Source: Lachnoclostridium sp. An76
GTDB lineage: Bacteria; Bacillota; Clostridia; Lachnospirales; Lachnospiraceae
Direction of reading: 5' to 3'
Assembly: GCF_002161355.1 (NCBI RefSeq)
Contig: NZ_NFHL01000001.1
Location: forward strand, 682,001 to 746,000
Length of the DNA stretch: 64,000 bases
This document shows positions 37,239-46,267 of the stretch, piece by piece (the first letter of the stretch is position 1; every line of letters starts with the position of its first letter). The notes below the pieces were generated by a model. The model searched no databases. It was given only the letters and a program-made list of their open reading frames with translations, and had not been told where the DNA came from. The position numbers and the translations under genes are program-made.

Positions 37239-38327
37239 TTATCTTTCCTCTTCCATGCCGTCCTCGCTGAACATTTTCCGGATCATCCGCTCCATTTTCA
37301 GGCTGATAAATTCATCTTCCTCTCCGCCCCGGACAGCCTGCAGGACCAGATAATCAAACGGTTTATCTCCGTTGAGCCGGGGCATCCCGCACTCCGAGAG
37401 CATCAGGTCCATCCTTCTGTGATGTTCCTCGACCGGCTTCATCTCTTCGGTCTGCATCTCATGGTCTCCTTCCGTTGCGATATATAAAAGCAGGAGTGTC
37501 TTCCGGTCCACATCTGTTTTTCTGGTGCGCATCAAGTAAATTGATTTCGCAGACGGCCAGTGCCTCTTGATCTCCCGGTGCACCCACGTATAGCCTGATG
37601 ACCGTTTCTCGTAGGGGATCCCCATGCGCAGATATTCCTCCACTGCCTTTCTTATGCTGTAACTGTGTTCCTGCGGCATCCCGCTCTCTGACGTCTCCGG
37701 CCGTATGAGACAGTCCAGCATCCGGCAGAATTTGCGGTAGGCGGTATTGTGGTAGCGGCCGAACCTGGCCGCAGATGATTCCAGGAACCGTGTCAGTTCT
37801 TCCTCTGTTTCCACGCTCCTGAACTTCCGCCTCACATATCCGGTCAGATTCAGCGGCTGTCCCTCCTCCGGCATCGTCTCCTCTGATGAAATCTGTTTAA
37901 GAAAAGGCGGGCCGCACAGCCTCTCTTTCATCCGCACAGCCTGCATATATCCGATCCCTTTCCGCAGGCAGTATGCATACACCAGTTCATCCGGATCACG
38001 GTAATGGATCCCGCTCTCCACAGTCATGCCGAGAAGCTCCTCCGCCTGCTCTTCATTTAGTCCCAGGGCGAAACAGATCTTAAACGCTTCTTCCCTGTTT
38101 TGGGGAAGATTGCGGTCATGCAGCCAGTTGCGCACTTTCCTTGCAGTCTTTTCGCGGTCCTTCCCGCCTTCATATTCCGTCAGCCGCTCAGTGAGGAAGA
38201 CAACCAGCGGCTGCTCCCCTGTATAGACCTGGAAAAGCAGACGGGAAAAGCTCCAGAGACCGGCATTTCCAGCCAGAAGCGCTTCCACTGCCCCCGACTC
38301 CTGCGCTGTTATATTCTTTTGCTTCAC
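37239..38327 (-). CDS. Uncharacterised helical protein, first gene of the kinase module
   Basis: 362 residues from a GTG preceded by GGGAGGTG; a longer open frame reaches 38456 without a better site. Mostly helical and soluble. Residues around 70-110 (KVRNWLHDRNLPQNREEAFKI, then ALGLNEEQAEELLGM) look like a lambda-repressor-type helix-turn-helix or death-fold-like unit, used elsewhere for DNA binding or protein contact. No enzyme motif seen. Its stop lies 17 bases before the kinase start, so the two are certainly co-transcribed and the protein may be the kinase's substrate, adaptor or regulator (inference). Confidence 0.7.
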   Translation of the reverse strand: MKQKNITAQESGAVEALLAGNAGLWSFSRLLFQVYTGEQPLVVFLTERLTEYEGGKDREKTARKVRNWLHDRNLPQNREEAFKICFALGLNEEQAEELLGMTVESGIHYRDPDELVYAYCLRKGIGYMQAVRMKERLCGPPFLKQISSEETMPEEGQPLNLTGYVRRKFRSVETEEELTRFLESSAARFGRYHNTAYRKFCRMLDCLIRPETSESGMPQEHSYSIRKAVEEYLRMGIPYEKRSSGYTWVHREIKRHWPSAKSIYLMRTRKTDVDRKTLLLLYIATEGDHEMQTEEMKPVEEHHRRMDLMLSECGMPRLNGDKPFDYLVLQAVRGGEEDEFISLKMERMIRKMFSEDGMEEER

Positions 38328-38490
38328 GGTCCGCACCTCCCAGAACACATATGATTTAACTATACCGTACCTTTGTCCGGAATTGTTCAACTTTTTTCCG
38401 CCTCTGTACCTGAAATCCAATCTATCTCTTTCTATCCTGATTATAACGTCCCGCATCCGTCAATTCCAGTATTTATCCTTTTCTCTAACA

Positions 38491-38560
38491 AAAAAAGACA
38501 ATCTCCGAAGATCCAGGCGGCCAGGCCGCTGATCTTACATAAGATTGTCTCTTCTTTTTT
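38491..38560 (-). terminator. Terminator after gatZ
   Basis: agacaatct pairs with agattgtct, enclosing an inner gatc-aggcggcc / ggccgct-gatc stem; both flanks carry T runs on their transcribed strand. About 45 bases beyond the gatZ stop. The remaining gap 38328-38490 holds the promoter region of the kinase module, where no clear -10/-35 pair stood out. Confidence 0.65.
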
Positions 38561-38603
38561 ATATTTTTCTATACTGGATCTGACTTTCTTTGCATTTTGC
38601 CGT

Positions 38604-39929
38604 TTACATCAGTTCTCTCTGATGTGTCGCATACAGATACTCATCGATCGTGTTCGTGATCCTGTCTTCGATCAGGGCAACAGGATCGTTTTCAAGCAGC
38701 CCTTCACGTACCTTTGTATACTGGATCGGCATGAACTGGCTCAGAAGGTTCAGCGGGATGCCGTGCGTGCGCAGGTTTGTGAGCAGACGGTCTGCCGCTG
38801 CCTCCACTGCCGGCACAGGCATATAATATCTGCAGCGGTCTGAGAAGGAATATTTCCTCTTCAGGCGCACCTCCAGCTCTGTGCCCTGGTAATGTTTCTT
38901 CCAGTTCTTGTCGTTCTTTAACATCTCCTCGTCCAGCACTTCCGCGAAACGGCTCAGCTCCACCTCTGTACCATAGAGCAGCTCTTTCTCGATATTTTCC
39001 AGAGCAAACATCGCCTCGCGCATCGCGAACGTAAGGCCCGGCCCTACTTTCAGGATGCCGACTCCATCCTCGACCAGTTCGCGCAGTTTGATCTTTGTCT
39101 GGTAATCCGTAGAATGTCCCTCGAACACAAGGCTCGGGAAGTCTTTGATCGATGCCATCAGGTCTTTTGCCTTCTCGCGGTCATACTCCGTGCATCCGCT
39201 GTCTTTCTCTTCCACACCCGGCTGTACGACGACTCCGATCACACGGTCCCAGACCTCATCGCCAAGTCCTGCCTCTGCAAATGCCTTCTCAAACGCTGCC
39301 ACTGTGTTTTTAAAGTCCTCGACCTTTGTCACCTGGACCCCGTTGTCCTCGCTTCCGACTGCGCCGCCCGGGATCGGCACTTCGCTTCCAATGATATAGA
39401 CCGGCGGGATAGCATCCGGTTCTCTTGTAAGGAGCTCTTTGTAAGTCTCCTCAGCGACCTGCGCCAGCCTTGCGCCGCGGCCCGCGATGATCTCATCTGA
39501 CAGGCGCACATCCGGATCGTCGCTGTTTACCTTCATGCTGGTGTCGATATGGATCTTTGTAAATCCAGCGCCCACATAGCAGCGGATCAGCTCTTCTGCA
39601 TCCGCCATGGCTTCCGCCTCGTCCTTTCCGGCAAATGTCAGCGGTCCCAGATGGTCTCCGCCAAGGAAGAGCCTGTCCTTGTCAAATCCGTTCTTCTCAG
39701 CAATATCAAGGACAAATTTCCTGAAGTCAGCCGGTGTCATGCCGGTATACCCTCCGTTCTGGTCACACTGGTTCGCCGTGCTCTCGATCAGCACACAGGA
39801 ACCATCTGACATTCCCCTCTTTAATGCCGCCTCAATTACATAACCATTTGCGCTGCACACAGAGTAAATACCCACGCTTTTTCCCTGCTTCTGCAGCTCT
39901 ACAATTTTTTTCAGTGGATTCTGACGCAT
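38604..39929 (-). CDS. gatZ: Tagatose-1,6-bisphosphate aldolase accessory subunit (GatZ/KbaZ)
   Basis: 441 residues of the GatZ/KbaZ family, which stabilises the class II aldolase GatY/KbaY. Family blocks: GIYSVCSANGYVIEAAL, CVLIESTANQCDQNGGYTGM, LFLGGDHLGP, KIHIDTSM and FEGHSTDYQT. The ATG at 39929 follows AAGGAG; nine earlier codons are open. Divergent from gatY, with which it shares a 210-base regulatory region carrying the TTTGCA motif. Confidence 0.93.
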   Translation of the reverse strand: MRQNPLKKIVELQKQGKSVGIYSVCSANGYVIEAALKRGMSDGSCVLIESTANQCDQNGGYTGMTPADFRKFVLDIAEKNGFDKDRLFLGGDHLGPLTFAGKDEAEAMADAEELIRCYVGAGFTKIHIDTSMKVNSDDPDVRLSDEIIAGRGARLAQVAEETYKELLTREPDAIPPVYIIGSEVPIPGGAVGSEDNGVQVTKVEDFKNTVAAFEKAFAEAGLGDEVWDRVIGVVVQPGVEEKDSGCTEYDREKAKDLMASIKDFPSLVFEGHSTDYQTKIKLRELVEDGVGILKVGPGLTFAMREAMFALENIEKELLYGTEVELSRFAEVLDEEMLKNDKNWKKHYQGTELEVRLKRKYSFSDRCRYYMPVPAVEAAADRLLTNLRTHGIPLNLLSQFMPIQYTKVREGLLENDPVALIEDRITNTIDEYLYATHQRELM

Positions 39930-40002
39930 TGTAATTTCTCCTTTTTTTGTTTTCATCGTAGCACTTTCGGACAGGGTGTACTTTGGATTTATTAAAGAAT
40001 CG

Positions 40003-40062
40003 TTTGCATTTTTTAAGAAAGTGCAAAATAGAGAGACAGCATGGGCTGTTCTGTGCTATACT
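40003..40062 (+). promoter_or_regulatory. gatY promoter and candidate AraC-regulator site
   Basis: TTTGCATTTTT at 40003-40013 and, inverted, AAAGTGCAAA at 40018-40027 form an imperfect palindrome. Downstream is TATACT at 40057-40062 with no good -35 (position 40034 reads agacag), so the promoter looks activator-dependent. The same word is repeated at 49432-49463. The inverted copy could serve gatZ on the other strand. Confidence 0.5.
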
Positions 40063-40140
40063 GAGAACGTAGCCGGCCTGTATTCTCAGGCGCAGGGCAG
40101 GAACAACTGTAAAAATCTATAAAGAAATGAGGTAGATCTT

Positions 40141-40992
40141 ATGCCATTAGTTACAACAAACGAAATGTTAAAAAAGGCACAGGAAGGCCACTACGCAGTC
40201 GGCGCTTTCAATGTGGAAAACATGGAAATGGTCATGGCAGTCATCAAAGCTGCCGAGGAGATGAATTCTCCGGTCATCATGCAGACAACGCCTTCCACTG
40301 TAAAATATGCGGGTCTTGACTATTATCTCGCTATGGTAAAGACAGCGGCTGAGCGCGCGAGCGTCCCGGTTGCGATGCACCTTGACCACGGCAGCAGCTT
40401 TGAGCTGGCTATGCAGGCACTCCGCACAGGATACACATCCATCATGATCGACGGATCCCACGAGTCCTTCGAGGATAACATCGCCCTCACAAGCCGCGTT
40501 GCGGCAGCATGCGCTCCGTCCGGCATCAGCGTTGAGGCTGAGCTCGGAAAAGTCGGCGGAAAAGAAGACGACCTGGACGGCGGAGATGAGAATCCTTACA
40601 CAGACCCGCAGCAGGCAAAGGAATTCGCAGAGCGCACGGGCGTTACTTCCCTGGCAGTTGCCATCGGTACAGCACACGGCATCTACAAAGGGATCCCGAA
40701 ACTGGATCTTGACAGACTGAGCGAGATCCGCGAGGTCGTATCCATCCCGCTCGTGCTCCACGGCGCTTCCGGCGTGCCGGACGATGCGGTACGCGAGTCC
40801 ATCAGGCGCGGGATCTGCAAGGTAAACTTCGCGACAGAGCTTCGTATCGCATACAGCGACGGCGTGAAAGAATATCTCAAAGAAAACCCGGATGCATTCG
40901 ATCCGAAGAAATACGGCACGGTCGGAATGCAGCATGTAACTGAGCTTGTAAAACAGAAGATCAGCGTATGCGGTTCTGAGGGACAGGCCTAA
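40141..40992 (+). CDS. gatY: Class II tagatose/fructose-bisphosphate aldolase
   Basis: 283-residue zinc aldolase cleaving tagatose-1,6-bisphosphate (or fructose-1,6-bisphosphate) to DHAP and glyceraldehyde-3-phosphate. Zinc histidines sit in MHLDHG (with the catalytic Asp), AIGTAHG and VLHGASG; the substrate loop EAELGKVGGKEDD is intact. The neighbouring gatZ and the amino-sugar PTS make the tagatose isomer the likelier substrate. GAGGT precedes the ATG. A near-perfect palindrome 27 bases beyond the stop can end transcription. Confidence 0.92.
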   Translation: MPLVTTNEMLKKAQEGHYAVGAFNVENMEMVMAVIKAAEEMNSPVIMQTTPSTVKYAGLDYYLAMVKTAAERASVPVAMHLDHGSSFELAMQALRTGYTSIMIDGSHESFEDNIALTSRVAAACAPSGISVEAELGKVGGKEDDLDGGDENPYTDPQQAKEFAERTGVTSLAVAIGTAHGIYKGIPKLDLDRLSEIREVVSIPLVLHGASGVPDDAVRESIRRGICKVNFATELRIAYSDGVKEYLKENPDAFDPKKYGTVGMQHVTELVKQKISVCGSEGQA

Positions 40993-41018
40993 ATCGATTC
41001 AGGGACACCCTGAAACTT

Positions 41019-41061
41019 AATTGGGGACGTAGTAAAATCCGATTTTACTACGTCCCCAATT
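41019..41061. repeat. Perfect 21-base inverted repeat (REP-like palindrome)
   Basis: aattggggacgtagtaaaat-c and its exact complement are separated by a single base, giving a hairpin with no real loop. It stands between the convergent gatY and membrane protein genes. Its core ggggacgtag...ctacgtcccc looks like the dispersed palindromes seen in clostridial genomes; it may also act as a bidirectional terminator. Only one full copy was seen in this window. Confidence 0.7.
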
Positions 41062-41064
41062 CAA

Positions 41065-41607
41065 TTATTTTTTCATTTTGATCAGGGCAACGATATGAAG
41101 CACCCCGAAGTAAACTCCTACCACTGCCAGGCACCCGCTGAACACCCACAGCTTCGTGGAATAATCTTCTGTGTACGCATTCAGCAGCACCAGCACGGAG
41201 AACAGGAAGTAAAGGATGATCAGCGCGATGATCCGCCCTTTCTCCTTATTCTCGATAATGTACCGGAGCGCGGAAACACGCCGCTCAAAGTCCACGTCCG
41301 TGACAGGTTCCAGCTTTTTCAGGAAAACCATCCTGAAAGAAAACTCTGCCAGAGCCATCATGACCGCCCACGCGATCACTGCCTGGAGAACTGTTAAAAA
41401 TGTCGCTCCAAAGAGGATCGCCGCAAACAGGATCACAACAAACCGGTTCTTAAAAAATACTGCCGAGTTCTCACTCTTCTTATCTACCAGATACCCTTTC
41501 TTTGTGATCATGTCATAGAATATGACGCGCCCTTTTTTGTCCGTATAAATATTTCTGCCTGACAGGCGGATCTTCTCCACCGGTTTAGCCCCTTTTTTCT
41601 TACTCAT
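41065..41607 (-). CDS. Small integral membrane protein, unknown
   Basis: 180 residues: a basic cytoplasmic N-terminus (KKKGAKPVEKIRLSGRNIYTDKKGRVIFYD), two membrane helices near residues 50-95, a charged loop, and two more near 125-180. No family recognised. Start placed at the ATG at 41607; a GTG four codons earlier is possible. It follows nagA by 30 bases on the same strand and is probably co-transcribed with it. Nothing ties it to sugar metabolism. Confidence 0.7.
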   Translation of the reverse strand: MSKKKGAKPVEKIRLSGRNIYTDKKGRVIFYDMITKKGYLVDKKSENSAVFFKNRFVVILFAAILFGATFLTVLQAVIAWAVMMALAEFSFRMVFLKKLEPVTDVDFERRVSALRYIIENKEKGRIIALIILYFLFSVLVLLNAYTEDYSTKLWVFSGCLAVVGVYFGVLHIVALIKMKK

Positions 41608-41637
41608 CTCTCTAACCACATCTTTCGTTTAGTCTGT

Positions 41638-42783
41638 TTATTTTTCAAGCATCGCCTTGCCCATGCAGTATGTCTGGAGCACATTGTAATCGCGGTCAAG
41701 AACTACAAGGTCTGCATCCAGCCCGACTTTGATAGAGCCTTTTCTGTCGTCAATGCGCAGGCATGCCGCCGGGTTCTTCGTACAGGAGTTGATCGCAGTA
41801 TCGATCGGCACAAGAGCCTCCTCGATCAGGATGCGGAGACCTTTGTTGATGTTCAGCGTAGATCCTGCCAGCCCCTTGGATGATGTCAGGTGCGCGCTTC
41901 CGTCTTCGTAAATCTCGATCTCGTTTCCGCCGAAGATGAATTTCGATCCCGCCGGAGATCCCTTAGCCATCAGTGCATCGCTGACCATGATGCCATAGTG
42001 CGGTCCCTTTGCGTCAAAGAACATACGCAGCGCGGCAGGTGTAGAGTGGTTGCCGTCGCAGATGATCTCGCCGTACATGCTCTTCATGCGGTATGCTGCG
42101 CCCACAAGACCGTTTGCCCTGTGGTTGAACGGTGTCATTCCATTATATACATGTGTCATGGATCTCGCACCGTGGGCAAATGCCTGGACCGCCTGCTTGC
42201 TCGTAGCCGCAGAGTGTCCGATGCTGACTACCACGCCGTGCTCTGAGCAGTAACGTGTCAGAGCGAAATCTTCGTCTGTCTCTGTTGCCATTGTGATATA
42301 CCTGATCAGCCCGTTTGCCGCTTCCTGATATTTCTTAAACTGTTCGATCGTCGGCTTAACGATATACTGTTCCGGCTGAGCTCCCTTATACTTCATGTCA
42401 AGATAAGGTCCCTCAAAATGCACTCCCAGGATCTCCGCACCTTCATATCCGCCGTTCACTACCTTTGCCACATTTTTCAGCGCATTGGTGAGCACTTCCT
42501 CACTCTGAGTGATCGTAGTCGCAAGGAGCGCTGTCACACCCTCGTTGACAATATTCTTTACCCAATAGCGCAGTCCCTCTTCTTCCGCATCATTTGTATC
42601 AAATCCATAAGCCCCGTGGCAGTGGATATCGATAAATCCCGGAAGGATCCAGCTGTTCCCGTAATCCTGATCCACCGGCTTTGTCCCATACTCACAGATA
42701 TCAACGATTTTCCCGTCTTTTACTTCAACCTGAGCTTCCACAAACTGGTCCGCAAACCATACCTTTTTACTCTGAATGATCAT
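41638..42783 (-). CDS. nagA: N-acetylglucosamine-6-phosphate deacetylase
   Basis: 381-residue amidohydrolase removing acetate from GlcNAc-6-P; close relatives (AgaA) act on GalNAc-6-P. Visible: metal-binding DIHCHGAYGFDTND, HFEGPYLD with the metal Glu, SIGHSAAT and HVYNGMTPFNHR, and CDGNHSTP. Within this locus (AgaS, tagatose-bisphosphate aldolase) the GalNAc-6-P reaction is at least as likely. AGGAGG precedes the ATG. Divergent from the AraC regulator; a TTTGTACTTTTT word lies upstream of it on the minus strand (42856-42871 region). Confidence 0.93.
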   Translation of the reverse strand: MIIQSKKVWFADQFVEAQVEVKDGKIVDICEYGTKPVDQDYGNSWILPGFIDIHCHGAYGFDTNDAEEEGLRYWVKNIVNEGVTALLATTITQSEEVLTNALKNVAKVVNGGYEGAEILGVHFEGPYLDMKYKGAQPEQYIVKPTIEQFKKYQEAANGLIRYITMATETDEDFALTRYCSEHGVVVSIGHSAATSKQAVQAFAHGARSMTHVYNGMTPFNHRANGLVGAAYRMKSMYGEIICDGNHSTPAALRMFFDAKGPHYGIMVSDALMAKGSPAGSKFIFGGNEIEIYEDGSAHLTSSKGLAGSTLNINKGLRILIEEALVPIDTAINSCTKNPAACLRIDDRKGSIKVGLDADLVVLDRDYNVLQTYCMGKAMLEK

Positions 42784-42899
42784 AACAATACCTCCTGCCT
42801 ATTGCCGGGATCAGTAAAATCCCGTATCTTGATTTTTAAAAAAACATGTAATATAATTTAAAAAGTACAAATGCTTTTATGCATCACGAGGGAACAAGT

Positions 42900-44087
42900 A
42901 TGACAAATAAACAAACAAATGACAGTACTTTCAAATCATATGGATCTTTTTATGATGAGCCAGTAGATGTGCAGAAGCATAATCTGATACGTCAGGAGAT
43001 TTCTTCTCCTTCAAAAAAACTGACTCAGCTGTTTGTATTTTCAAGCGAGGTGTATATCGAGTGCCCTCTGGGAGTCGCGCTGATCCTTGTCTCAGATTCA
43101 CCTGACATGGCAGACCTGAAGCCATTTCCGGTCCGGCATTACATAAAGCTGAAACCCGGGATCTACTTCAACCTGATCCCACAGACGACCCCTTTGACAT
43201 GGACATTGGCATCGCCCCATGTACAGCCGCAGACAGTACCTCTCCCATCCCCGTATACCTATCAGCCTGTATCTGTCCCGCTCCACGTGCGCAGGATACT
43301 CGACTGCTGGTTTACCAAACACTCAAAGCCCTGCCAGATCATCAAACCTGTGCACAGGTCTTATGAACTGCTTTACATATATGAAGGCTCAATGCATGTG
43401 GAACTGTCCTCCGGCAGATATTCTCTCCAGCCTCACGACCTGATCATATACCGTTCAGACCGCGCAGTTCTGGATATCAGAGAGAACTGCTCCTACCTGA
43501 CCGCTGTTTTTGAGTTAAACCAGCGTAAAACCCTGCATATCCTGAACAATACGTTCCACTGTACGAGCGAACTCCAGCAGATCCTCTGGAAGCTCCTCAT
43601 CGAAAGCGGGGAAAATTCATACTATACAAAGACTCTCATGGAATGCTATCTCCAGGAAGCGCTCCTGCTGCTGATGCAGTTCTATGAGTCGATCAGCCAC
43701 AAGACACTCTTTGCAGACAACAATTCTGCAAGAAACGATCTGCTCTCAGAAATCCTTTCTTATATGAACAAAAGGATCACCGAGCCGATCACTATCGAGG
43801 AAATATGCCATGAGTTTTACATCTCGCGCTCCTCGCTTCAGGCGCTGTTCAAAACTCATCTGAATACCTCGCCCAAAAATTATCTGCTCAACATCAAGCT
43901 CCAGAAAAGCAAGGAGCTGATCCGGCAGAGCCAGTATACGATCAGCGAGACCGCATACATGCTGGGCTTTAGTTCCATCCACTATTTTTCCCGGCTGTTC
44001 AAAAAGTATTTCAACACCACGCCGAGCGCATATGCAAAAAAAATAGCAGAAAACCAGAACAAACAACAGAATGAGCATCAGGTCTGA
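42900..44087 (+). CDS. AraC-family regulator of the amino-sugar locus
   Basis: 395 residues: an N-terminal region, a central cupin-like sensor (VELSSGRYSLQPHDLIIYRSDRAVL) and a C-terminal AraC DNA-binding domain with ITIEEICHEFYISRSSLQALFK and ISETAYMLGFSSIHYFSRLFKK, ending NTTPSAYAKK. The ATG at 42900 follows GAGGGAACA. Placed between nagA (divergent) and the yajC-agaS-PTS genes (convergent). It is the only regulator gene in the locus, so it probably binds the TTTGCAyTTTTT motifs at the PTS, gatY and nagA promoters (inference). Confidence 0.9.
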   Translation: MTNKQTNDSTFKSYGSFYDEPVDVQKHNLIRQEISSPSKKLTQLFVFSSEVYIECPLGVALILVSDSPDMADLKPFPVRHYIKLKPGIYFNLIPQTTPLTWTLASPHVQPQTVPLPSPYTYQPVSVPLHVRRILDCWFTKHSKPCQIIKPVHRSYELLYIYEGSMHVELSSGRYSLQPHDLIIYRSDRAVLDIRENCSYLTAVFELNQRKTLHILNNTFHCTSELQQILWKLLIESGENSYYTKTLMECYLQEALLLLMQFYESISHKTLFADNNSARNDLLSEILSYMNKRITEPITIEEICHEFYISRSSLQALFKTHLNTSPKNYLLNIKLQKSKELIRQSQYTISETAYMLGFSSIHYFSRLFKKYFNTTPSAYAKKIAENQNKQQNEHQV

Positions 44088-44112
44088 ACATCCCGGACCT
44101 GAATGCCGTCTG

Positions 44113-44397
44113 TTACTCGGAAATCACATTCTGGATGCTGTAGCGTGAGATCTGGATCACAGTACTTTTATTCACTTCTACATCGATCACATCATTCTTG
44201 ATCCTGACGATCTTTCCGTAAATCCCACCTGCAAACAAAATCCTCGCCCCTACTTTTATCGCGCCCTGGAGATCCCTCATTGCCTCTCTGTTCTTCTTCA
44301 TATTCCTTGACGAAATAAAGAGCAGGACAAGCGCGCAGATCCCGAGCAGGACAGCGACTGTTATGCAGGTCCATATAATGACAGTTACATTGTTCAT
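44113..44397 (-). CDS. yajC: YajC-family membrane protein, PTS-operon paralogue
   Basis: 94 residues: one N-terminal membrane helix (WTCITVAVLLGICALVLLFI) and the YajC domain with VGARILFAGGIYGKIVRIKNDVIDVEV. YajC is an accessory protein of the Sec translocon. The housekeeping copy normally sits with secDF or tgt; copies at the end of mannose-family PTS operons are known in streptococci and other Firmicutes, where their role is unclear. It lies 71 bases after agaS, behind a hairpin. Confidence 0.85.
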   Translation of the reverse strand: MNNVTVIIWTCITVAVLLGICALVLLFISSRNMKKNREAMRDLQGAIKVGARILFAGGIYGKIVRIKNDVIDVEVNKSTVIQISRYSIQNVISE

Positions 44398-44423
44398 AGC
44401 TGTAATTTATCCTCCTTGCCGAA

Positions 44424-44450
44424 GGTGCCTCAAAACAGCTTTGAGGCACC
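44424..44450 (-). terminator. Intercistronic hairpin between agaS and yajC
   Basis: ggtgcctcaaa pairs with tttgaggcacc around five bases. On the minus strand no strong T run follows, so it more likely attenuates or protects mRNA than stops transcription fully. Confidence 0.5.
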
Positions 44451-44468
44451 CTCCCTTTTCCGTAAGTC

Positions 44469-45650
44469 TTATTTTCTTGTATACGGATACAGGGTAACTC
44501 CCTGGACCACTCTGTTTACCTCGCCTGTCGGGCACGGATTGTCCGGTGTGATGCCAAGTGACAGTGATTTCAGCACTGCCAGAGTCTGGGCAAACAGGAT
44601 ATAATCCAGTCCGAGCAGGATATTCTCGTTCTCTCCGTCCAGTCCGTATACTACGGAGTAATCTGCGAGAGCTGCAGCAGCATCGTCCTGGCTGCTCATA
44701 ACAACAACAATCTTATTGCCTTTGCGCTGTCCGCTCATTTCCTTAACCAGATCCATCTCGTACTGTCTTGTATACGGGTCATCGCTGAGGTATACGACTG
44801 TGAGAGTTGTGTCATCCACGATGGACTTCGGTCCGTGACGGAATCCCATCGGAGTATCATACATTGTAACAACGCGTCCTGCTGTCAGCTCAAGCATCTT
44901 GAGTGCAGACTCCTGGGATGTGCCTTTCAGAGTATTGCTTCCAAGGTAAACGATACGCTGGAAATCATACTCGTCAACGATCTTCTGCGCCACGCCGTAC
45001 TGATCATCAAGGAATGCCTGTCCAGCTGCGATGATCTTGTCCACTTTTGCAATAGTCTCATCGAGTTCATCCAGGTGGAAGCACAGAAGAGTCGCCAGAT
45101 ACATATTGGAATAGCTTGATGTCATTGCAAAGCTCTGGTCATGTGTCTCGTCTGTCAGGTTGATCGCGTAGCAGTTCTCTGTTGTAGCAGCACGTTTGGA
45201 GAGTGCTCCGTTCTTATTGCATGTCACAAACAGATGGTATACATTGTCGCACACAGCCTCGGCAGCATCCACAGCGCCGACAGACTCCGGTGAATTTCCG
45301 GAACGTCCGAAGCTGATCAGAAGAGTCGGCTTTGTACGGGAGAGATAAGCCTCCGGTGTAGCAACGATATCTGTTGTCCCGTAGGATTTTGCCTTATGGT
45401 CCAGAAGTCCTGCCAGATGCGGGAACAGTGCGTTCCCAACGAACTCGCTGGTGCCGGCGCCTGTCAGGATTACATCAAAGTCATCGCATGTGATCACCTG
45501 ATCGATAAACTTCCTGATCTCATCTTTGTGCTCTCTGATCTGAGCGCATGTCTTTTTCCATGTTGCTGGCTGCTGATAGATCTCAGTCAGCGTAAATGTT
45601 GAGAATGTGTCTTTCATCTTATCTTCTGTGATATTAAAGATTGTACTCAT
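44469..45650 (-). CDS. agaS: AgaS-type SIS-domain amino-sugar-6-phosphate deaminase/isomerase
   Basis: 393 residues with two SIS domains: LTGAGTSEFVGNALFP and SFGRSGNSPESVGAVD in the first, YLGSNTLKGTSQESALKMLEL and TPMGFRHGPKSIVDD in the second. AgaS converts galactosamine-6-phosphate to tagatose-6-phosphate and ammonia; GlmS-type relatives act on glucosamine-6-phosphate. The nearby tagatose aldolase subunits favour the AgaS role. GAAAGGGG precedes the ATG. Downstream of the PTS IIA gene by 130 bases. Confidence 0.9.
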   Translation of the reverse strand: MSTIFNITEDKMKDTFSTFTLTEIYQQPATWKKTCAQIREHKDEIRKFIDQVITCDDFDVILTGAGTSEFVGNALFPHLAGLLDHKAKSYGTTDIVATPEAYLSRTKPTLLISFGRSGNSPESVGAVDAAEAVCDNVYHLFVTCNKNGALSKRAATTENCYAINLTDETHDQSFAMTSSYSNMYLATLLCFHLDELDETIAKVDKIIAAGQAFLDDQYGVAQKIVDEYDFQRIVYLGSNTLKGTSQESALKMLELTAGRVVTMYDTPMGFRHGPKSIVDDTTLTVVYLSDDPYTRQYEMDLVKEMSGQRKGNKIVVVMSSQDDAAAALADYSVVYGLDGENENILLGLDYILFAQTLAVLKSLSLGITPDNPCPTGEVNRVVQGVTLYPYTRK

Positions 45651-45780
45651 TGTTTTTCCCCTTTCATTTTTTCATTGCCGCGTAACGGCTTTATCACGCA
45701 TCCGGCAGATGCGCTGCTCCATGCCGGCTCTTGCGCCGGCTGAAACTCAGTTTTCATACATTTATAGTATGCAGCCAGTT

Positions 45781-46209
45781 TTAGATCCCGTCGTCTGACG
45801 CTTCCTGAACTACCTGCTTGAATTCGTATTTTGTCACCTGCTCTTTTCCCGTCTCCAGTACGGAATCTACCAGTTCGTCCAGGTTATCCATAAATTTGCG
45901 TGACATCACGATCTCAACCAGCATAGGAAGGTTCGTGCCTGCAACGATACGGATGTTATCCTTTCCATGTCCGATCTGTGCGGAAACATTGAACGGGGTT
46001 CCTCCCATAAGGTCTGTAAAAATGATGACCCCTTCACATTCCTTTAATTCATCGAGCGCTTTTGTTATCTCACGTGTGAGATCTTCTGTGCTGTATGTCG
46101 GCAGAAAATCAACTGCCTGATATGCCTCCTGCTCGCCTGCGATCAGGTTCACGGAGCTTGTAATGCCTGTACCAAAATTTGCATGTCCTGTAACTAATAA
46201 TCCAATCAT
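45781..46209 (-). CDS. PTS mannose-family EIIA component
   Basis: 142 residues; His9 in LLVTGHANFGTG accepts phosphate from HPr and passes it to EIIB. FTDLMGGTPFNVS is the second family block. Cytoplasmic. Separate from EIIB, as in Aga-type systems. GGAGAGA precedes the ATG. Works with EIIB, EIIC and EIID encoded upstream. Confidence 0.93.
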   Translation of the reverse strand: MIGLLVTGHANFGTGITSSVNLIAGEQEAYQAVDFLPTYSTEDLTREITKALDELKECEGVIIFTDLMGGTPFNVSAQIGHGKDNIRIVAGTNLPMLVEIVMSRKFMDNLDELVDSVLETGKEQVTKYEFKQVVQEASDDGI

Positions 46210-46267
46210 AATCTCTCTCCTGTTCTAAACATGTTTAACGCCTGCATCTGCAAGGCATGTACGTATA

